Shown piece by piece: positions 57,891 through 64,000 of a stretch of DNA of 64,000 nt (position 1 is its first letter; the number at the start of each line of letters is the position of its first letter). This DNA comes from Purshia tridentata (lineage: Eukaryota; Streptophyta; Magnoliopsida; Rosales; Rosaceae). The notes under the pieces are model-generated. The model saw only the letters and a list, made by a program, of their open reading frames with translations. It was not told where the DNA came from and made no database searches. Both the position numbers and the translations under genes were made by a program. The stretch lies in the NCBI GenBank assembly GCA_003254885.1, contig QANT01000516.1, positions 1 through 64,000 of the forward strand, in the 5' to 3' direction.

Positions 57891-60326
57891 TTTATTTTTT
57901 TTGTCAAGAAAAAAAAGGGCAATAATTGAATTCTTATTACGAGTGTGTGGGAAGATATATGTCTTATTATTCGTTGTCTAACTTTCGAGGTAGAAATGTG
58001 ATATTGTGTTCTAAATAGAACTCGTTTAATGTGAGAGTTGAAGAAAAAAGTTAAGATTTTATAGCATTAAGTAACTCAATTTTTTCTTTTTGGGGTCTGA
58101 TAATATCTAACTTTAAAACTCTACTACATATATTTTATGCATCAAGTTTAGGGTGCACTTGGTAATCCATTCTTTTTTTGATTAATCAACTGTTATTTAT
58201 GAGTTTTGAACTCATAATCTAGATCTAAAAAGAGAAATTGAGTGTCCTTCAGAAAATTTTCTTATTTCCTCAATAAATGTCCAAGATTTCTGGATAATTT
58301 GGACTGATATTATTGCTAGGTCTAGAGTTCTATAGTAGTAAATTGAAGAAGGAAATATGAATAAAAGAAACACCTTTATTTAAGGCAATGAATGGATCAG
58401 AACAAAAAAGATCAAACACCCAAATCCAATTAATATTCTGAAACCAAACCCCTCCTTAATTGTCCTATGCATTGACCTCTTCATGGCACTAAAAAATAAC
58501 ATACTTTTATCGGGCTTAGAACTTTTCTTTATGTTACCAGTCAGGCACCTACTTATTCTGTTCATCTCAAGGTCCATCAGTGCCCATGCACCTCTACATG
58601 GGTGAACTAAATAGAGATGGGCCATCTTTTAGAAACCTAGGCCTGAGGGACAGGATTCTTATTAGGCCCAATAGTTCCTAGTCTTTTCTGAAAAATTTGA
58701 TCTTCCAATGTGTTGAATATCGATTTTGGGCTCTCAGACATCGACAATGGAGAGGCTCAAATGTATGTATTTTTAATTTGATCTTCCAACTTTTAATTTC
58801 AGCTCTATGAAATTAACCCTACCTCTATATATTTTTTTAATTTCACAAGCTATTTGGAGTACTAATTTAATAGTCTCCTTCTTTAAGTGAGGGTTTTTCC
58901 AACTTTTAATGTGAAAGTTTTTTCAGCTTCTAATTTTAGCAGCGGTGCACATAGAGTTGGGTTATCAGCAGAGCGGCAGGAGATCAGCTCGATAAAGTAG
59001 CGACGGCAATAGCAACAGAGAATCGAGGAATGTCATGGTTTCACACCTTCAATTTGTCGCACTTGGTAGTTGCGGCTTCGCGCCCTCGATTTGCCACACA
59101 AAAAGTGGGTGGCAGTTGCTACTTGGTGGTGCTATTTATAATTTTGTTTTGTTTATTTTATTTTGGTTTATTCTTCTGTATTTCAGCCCCTACTAGTCTT
59201 GTGGTTTTGTTTTACATATTTAGAACTTTTATTCCTGTGTCTGAAATTGAAGGTGGATGTGCCTCGAACGGGAGGGGTTTGTTTATGCCTTTTAATACCT
59301 CCTTGTTCCATCATTAGAAATTAGTTCAGCATGAGATTAAGCTCACTTTGGATGCGAATTTTGTTCGTCTATCTTGTTTATGTTGCATTTCCGTCCACAG
59401 TGTCAAGTTGATAATTTTGCATCTGATAGTCTTTCCTGGGTGAAGCCTGAGAATTTGGTATTTGGTTCCGTATCTAGTTTTTGACAATTCACTTGCATGT
59501 TTGTAATTCTTTATTTAGTTGTGTAGGTATTGTGTTGAATTGGCCAAATGTTGTAGTGGTAGAAAACCTTATAATTTTTATTATGTTTCATTATATCACA
59601 CATGTCTTGAATCTAACTTTTTCAACCAAAAAAAATATACTTTTTTTAAAAAACTAACAAGATGAAAAATGTCATTAACAAAAAATTGCACTCGTCAAGG
59701 CACGTAGCTAAACCTTAGAAGAGACAAGCAATCACCATCCTTTTAATCCCCTTCAAGTTGACCTTATCAAATCCTTGATCAACACCCATTAAGAATCTTG
59801 AAGTGGGTTGGGTTGGTATAATCCTTTATGCTTGAATGTGATTAGCCCTTGGGAACTTTACTTAACATTAAAAGCCAATAGATCATTATGCAATGCCAAA
59901 ATATTGCCAATGTTGATGTCATCTTAATTACAATGAAAATGTTGTTTAGTGAGTAAGAAACAATAGAGCAGTAGTAGACTATTCAAGTTGAAGATTAAGT
60001 ACTTATCAACTCTATTACTCACAATCCAAAATGATGACCAAGTCATTTGTTGATAACATCGACATCGATCATGTATACACTTGTGAATGATTCAATCTGC
60101 TAGACACCATTAATTAACAGACAATACCTTGGAAGATATATATATATATTTACAAATAGTACTGCATGTACTGCATGCTAGTCTCTGCTAATTAATTAAA
60201 CAAGTTAACCCAAAAGGAGACATGTTTGCTTACTCGTACAGCACAGAGGGTTTCATATCAACCACAATTCAAGCCTCCTGATTAAACACATCTTCAAGCT
60301 AGCCTCGGATTCTTTTGCCAATGTGG

Positions 60327-60357
60327 CACGTGGCACGTGTCATTCTCTAGCCACGTG
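60327..60357. promoter_or_regulatory. Cluster of three G-boxes (CACGTG)
   Basis: CACGTG occurs at 60327-60332, 60334-60339 and 60352-60357, in contexts GGCACGTGG, GGCACGTGTC and GCCACGTGTG that match ABRE/G-box elements bound by bZIP and bHLH factors. It is about 1.25 kb upstream of the ERF gene. Function is inferred from the motif only. Confidence 0.5.
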
Positions 60358-61456
60358 TGACTTATTAGAAAAAAAAAAAAATTTGACAGGCTAATTGACA
60401 ATTTCTCAGCTCCACTCTGAAGAGGAATGAACGTTTGGGAATCTATGGCCGCATTTGAAGACTATACTCCTAATCCCAACTATCCAAAAGCCACGGCTTC
60501 AAGATTAAGACAAAGGTTTGGTCCCAATTAACCCTCTAACCTCATGGAAAAACAAATTAATGGTCCCAAGGCAGTGTCATAAATATGTCAAAAAAGGAGG
60601 GTATATTGGTAAAGAAAATACAAACAGAAGAAAGGACAAGGTACGGGAGTGCTTGGAGCCCACAATCATTGTATGACCAAGTGGCCAAGTACTAAAATCT
60701 GAGGGTGACCATTGCGTCATCAACTCAATCAAGCGATATATAAAGTTTTTAAACTAACTTACCAGCCGGATTATAAAATTCCAATCCAACGTTCCAAATC
60801 CGTTCTTCATTTACAAGCAGACAAGATCGGACCGCCTTTCTTCTGTCGGCTTCTCCACGTATTGTTTGATTTTTTCTTTTTGTTTTAGAGTCAAGCTGTT
60901 TGGCTCGGCTTCGGTTAAGCCACAACTTCCATTTGGCTTCTCGGTTGAAGGAAAATAACACAAAAGACTAAAAAGTATGAATCTGGCTAATATGATGAAC
61001 TGATTAGGAGAGATTGTAAGAAAAGTTTTATAATTAAGAGTGATCATTCTATTAATCCAATAGCACATACATGCAAGTTTTTCTCTAAAATACATATATA
61101 AGTATAACTAAGGAATTAAGACACTATTATTACTCCCAAAAAGTCATCTTAAACTTAATTTTTTCATAACTAAAAGAAAGCACATATGAAACAACTTAAT
61201 TTAAGATGTCGCGACAAAATTAACCACAATATTGTATTAGTGATAAATTGGATATTGGTGTAGCTTTTGGCAGCTAGCTTAGCCGAGCTCAGGTTTATTC
61301 ATTAAGCCAAGCTAATGCAAATTGGAAGTAAATCATGCACACGGTTGACAATATAAAATTGTATAGGATAGGAAGGCCAGGACAAACGAATAATAGAGAT
61401 GGGTATATGCCTATTTTAATTAAGTAATACTCACCAATTCTTGGAGCTAGCCACCT

Positions 61457-61465
61457 TATATATAG
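61457..61465 (+). promoter_or_regulatory. Probable TATA box of the ERF gene
   Basis: TATATATAG lies about 145 bp upstream of the start codon at 61602. Spacing and sequence are typical. Confidence 0.5.
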
Positions 61466-61601
61466 TGCCAAAGCATTACGTATACGTACACAGCCCATGT
61501 GTTTTTTACATGGTAATCTAGAGAAAAAAACCCTAATCAAAGCTCAAATAATACAACTCAACCTACCAAGCTAGAAACCCTAGAAAGTCGACCTCTTGTG
61601 A

Positions 61602-62528
61602 ATGGCAGGACCTGAACTCACAAAAACCACCACTACCACAAGCACCACCAGCACCAGCACCAGCACCAAAAACATGGTAACCAAATCATCACCAAGCACT
61701 AAAACCTCACTTAGGAGGTTTGTTGGGGTCCGTCAGAGGCCTTCAGGAAGATGGGTAGCAGAAATCAAGGACTCCTCCCAACGTGTAAGGCTGTGGCTTG
61801 GAACTTATGACACCCCTGAAGAAGCAGCAAGAGCCTATGATGAGGCGGCTAGAGCCCTACGTGGCGAAAACGCCCGTACCAACTTTGCCTCGCCACCACC
61901 AGGAGGAGCGGGCAATCCCAGGGGGCTTGAGTACTCGAGCCCATTAGGTTCTTGTCCTAATCCAAATGGCGGGTTTATGTCCGGATCCGGAGACCGGCAT
62001 GGTGGCGGGGCGGGGCTTAGCTTTTCTTCCTTGAAGGCCAAGTTAAGCAAGAACCTCCAAAGCATCATTGCTCGGAGCAGTGACCATAACAAGTCATCCA
62101 AGAGTAGGGTGAGTGACCACTTCACTTTTGCAAGCATATTCCACTTCAGGAAATATAATCAGTACCAAAACCCAAACCCATTGCTTGACATGAAGAACAT
62201 AGAGAAAGTGGTGCAGCCTAGCATCATTGTGCCCCATAATGGGGATCATCAAATTAGTGCTACTGAGTCCTCTTCTTGGGAAACCTCTAGTATTTCAGAC
62301 TGCATTGCGGAGTGGGCTCATGGGTTTCGGATTCCCGGGGCGGATTCCGAAGGATCAGATATCGGGGAAGAGGTGATTGTGGACCAATTTATGGGGTGGA
62401 TTGATAGTCCGGAATTGAGTAGTGGTGGTGGTGATCATGGTGAGGGGTCAAGGAGTAAGAGGTTCAAGGTTTCATCTTCTGTTATGGTGCCTCCAACATT
62501 TAGTACTATTGGACCTCCATATAATTAG
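61602..62528 (+). CDS. ERF-family (single AP2 domain) transcription factor
   Basis: An intronless frame of 308 residues. A Thr/Ser-rich N-terminus of about 37 residues precedes one AP2/ERF domain (about residues 39-96): [44 protein letters not shown]. The [16 protein letters not shown] core resembles the RAP2.11/ERN branch. By domain numbering it has Val14 (DREB-like) with Asp19 (ERF-like), and Ser in place of the common Trp10. The C-terminal part has a basic patch ([15 protein letters not shown]), an acidic region around [13 protein letters not shown] and [15 protein letters not shown] that may activate transcription, and SKRFKVSS near the end. These are nuclear DNA-binding proteins for GCC- or DRE-type boxes. 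The biological role is not deducible. Confidence 0.88.
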   Translation: MAGPELTKTTTTTSTTSTSTSTKNMVTKSSPSTKTSLRRFVGVRQRPSGRWVAEIKDSSQRVRLWLGTYDTPEEAARAYDEAARALRGENARTNFASPPPGGAGNPRGLEYSSPLGSCPNPNGGFMSGSGDRHGGGAGLSFSSLKAKLSKNLQSIIARSSDHNKSSKSRVSDHFTFASIFHFRKYNQYQNPNPLLDMKNIEKVVQPSIIVPHNGDHQISATESSSWETSSISDCIAEWAHGFRIPGADSEGSDIGEEVIVDQFMGWIDSPELSSGGGDHGEGSRSKRFKVSSSVMVPPTFSTIGPPYN

Positions 62529-62992
62529 TGGATTGAAATTTAAAATTAATCAAGGGAGGGTACGGATTAATTATGCAATTGCATGTGTTTGCTAATTGAT
62601 TATTGATCCGTATGATCATCAGGTGATATGTACGTATAAGGCTTCTTTACAAAAGGCTGATAAGTTGCCATAAGAACTAAGAAGTGTACTAGCTTGTTGC
62701 TGCTGTAGGTGATGTCAAAGCTAAATAGGTTCTCCATGTACACAGAGAGGGAGAGGGAGAGAGAGAGAGAGAGAGAGAGAGGTCCACTTGGGAATAAAAA
62801 GATTATAATTATAATGAGTAAAACGTGAGATGTCAGCTGTTTTCAGATGACATGAACAAGTTGGGTACTAATGTTAAATTTATGGTAGATGACAAAGTCT
62901 AATTAGTAGTGTTTTATTGTTTATACGTTTGATTAAAAATGCACCCCAAACAAACCAACATCGATCGATCACACACGGATATATATATATAA

Positions 62993-63059
62993 ATCAAACC
63001 TTTAATTTTCTTCTCGTTATATAATATATAAGTAGAAGAAAATTAAATTAAGGTTTGAT
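62993..63059. repeat. Short hairpin-forming inverted repeat
   Basis: The left arm (62993-63014, ATCAAACCTTTAATTTTCTT...) pairs with the right arm (63034-63059, ...AAATTAAGGTTTGAT) around a 19-base AT loop. The right arm has four extra bases. It may be a mini foldback element or a small RNA hairpin. Confidence 0.6.
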
Positions 63060-63224
63060 ACATCGATCTCTATCCTCATGCAGTATTGAAGTTATGTAGC
63101 TAACCATTACTTCACGTCCCTCTTCCCCGGCCTCCAAATTATGAGAACAAACATCGATCGATCGGTACAAGAAAGTGCAAACTTTGCAAGTACGTTAAGG
63201 GTCTATTTTGGCATTTAACCCCCA

Positions 63225-63432
63225 AAAAAAAAAAACTGCGAAACAAACACTACCTAGAGGGCCCATATAATCTATCGACTTGGGTGAAAACTCTCTACTT
63301 ATCAATTGTTGGGTGAAAATTTTATGCTAAAAAAAAAAAACTGCGAAACAAACACTACCTAGAGGGCCCATATAATCTATCGACTTGGGTGAAAACACTC
63401 TACTTATCAATTGTTGGGTGAAAATTTTATGC
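63225..63432. repeat. Tandem duplication, 2 x 105 bp, each headed by an A-run
   Basis: Both copies contain A-run, CTGCGAAACAAACACTACCT, GGGCCCATATAATC and GGGTGAAAATTTTATGCT. The ctgcg word occurs at 63236 and 63341. There is only about one difference between the copies, so it is recent. Confidence 0.92.
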
Positions 63433-64000
63433 TCACATTTTTCATATAATTGAGGGAGATTGGAACTGATACTTAGAGTGATCAAGTAGGGTATAGCCGT
63501 CAAAATCCTACGTACCAGATTAAGAACACAAGCTATCTAATCTACTTGTAGAGTGGAACTGAGCTACTTTGGTGTCATTAGCTGAAAGTTCTCAAATAAA
63601 AGCTTAATTAATCAACCCCTCGAAGCCCCAACAACCCTTCAAGCCACATGCTCAAGATATTCAAGACATTTCATAGTTATCTCATAGTTAAAATAGGAAA
63701 ATAACTTTATAAGGGAAAAGGGAGGTAGTTTGAAATTGCATTACATTTTGAAGTTTGGATTTGTGAGCTAAATATAATTGATGCAATTTTTTGTTATGGT
63801 ACCCACCAAAGACATGGCCAAGTTGAAAGAATAAATATGCTCGATCAACTCTAGGGGTTAGACCTATGTCGAATCTATGCAATCATTTTTATGCTTTAGA
63901 GTTACTCTATGAAGAAAGTTATTTGAACTATATTTAGGTTGAATTTCATTTTTCGTCAATTTATGTAGTTTTGGGTCAAATTTTACTCTCTTTTCTTTTC

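Larger units (their letters stand above)
54036..61601. other. 7.5-kb gene-poor interval between the two AP2/ERF genes
   Basis: The first 300 bp are the AIL5 3' UTR. A diverged repeat with GGGT/TTCGGGT words lies near 55340-55520, a 115-bp tandem pair at 57661-57890, and three G-boxes at 60327-60357. Short open frames (for example 58380-58625 minus) do not resemble known proteins. Confidence 0.4.
62529..64000. other. 3' flank of the ERF gene, no further gene
   Basis: Contains a (GA)n microsatellite at about 62745-62782, an inverted-repeat hairpin at 62993-63059, a 105-bp tandem duplication at about 63225-63432 and AT-rich DNA to the window end. Confidence 0.4.

Noticed and set aside
58380-58625. 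Minus-strand frame of 81 codons with a hydrophobic C-terminus
   Set aside because: No signal peptide at the N-terminus, no recognised motif and no gene-like surroundings; likely chance.
1-64000. CRISPR arrays, bacterial operons, rRNA genes or known plant miRNA precursors
   Set aside because: None seen by eye; the window is plant nuclear DNA and no familiar mature miRNA sequence was recognised.

Overview
The window looks like nuclear DNA of a eudicot plant. Genes are interrupted by AT-rich GT-AG introns, intergenic DNA is AT-rich and full of small DNA-transposon relics, and the gene families are plant-specific (TPS-a terpene synthase, UGT71-type glycosyltransferases, PPR editing factor, hybrid proline-rich protein, AINTEGUMENTA-like and ERF transcription factors). 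A rosid, perhaps Rosaceae, is my guess; the sequence alone does not prove it.

Left part (1-15.6 kb): the last two exons of a sesquiterpene-type terpene synthase; a solo LTR with perfect 5-bp target duplications; two direct, decayed Mutator (MULE) transposase relics that bracket a two-exon Gfo/Idh/MocA-type oxidoreductase; a long inverted-repeat element; a seven-exon mitochondrial RCC1-family gene (RUG3-like); and two Mutator-type MITEs with 9-bp target duplications, one inside the oxidoreductase intron. The oxidoreductase carries a 72-bp tandem duplication of its intron 3' splice site.

Middle part (16-33 kb): a secreted LRR protein, a hybrid proline-rich cell-wall protein with an 8-cysteine domain and an X8 (CBM43) callose-binding-type protein, all on the minus strand and all apparently secreted or wall proteins. 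They are followed by an RNase H-like relic, an unrecognised two-exon basic protein, a UGT71-type glycosyltransferase (minus) and a dead fragment of a WNK kinase gene.

UGT array (33.9-48.3 kb): an intronless PPR gene orthologous to the organellar RNA-editing factor AEF1/MPR25, broken by an exact 31-bp tandem duplication, then a tandem array of UGT71-type genes. UGT-A and UGT-B lie in two duplicated units of about 4 kb; the second unit has since received a solo LTR and a fragment of plastid ycf1 DNA. A decayed UGT 3' end and a third intact gene, UGT-C, follow. UGT-A and UGT-B differ at about 20 of the first 201 residues but only 4 of the last 282, so the acceptor-binding half is diverging while the sugar-donor half is nearly identical.

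Right part (50.9-62.5 kb): a nine-exon AIL5/PLT5-type AP2 transcription factor with a 9-nt microexon, a 7.5-kb stretch with no gene I can recognise, and an intronless ERF transcription factor whose upstream region holds a cluster of three G-boxes. No novel multi-gene system was found. The most useful leads are the PPR duplication, the uneven UGT divergence, the duplicated splice acceptor and the plastid-DNA insertion.
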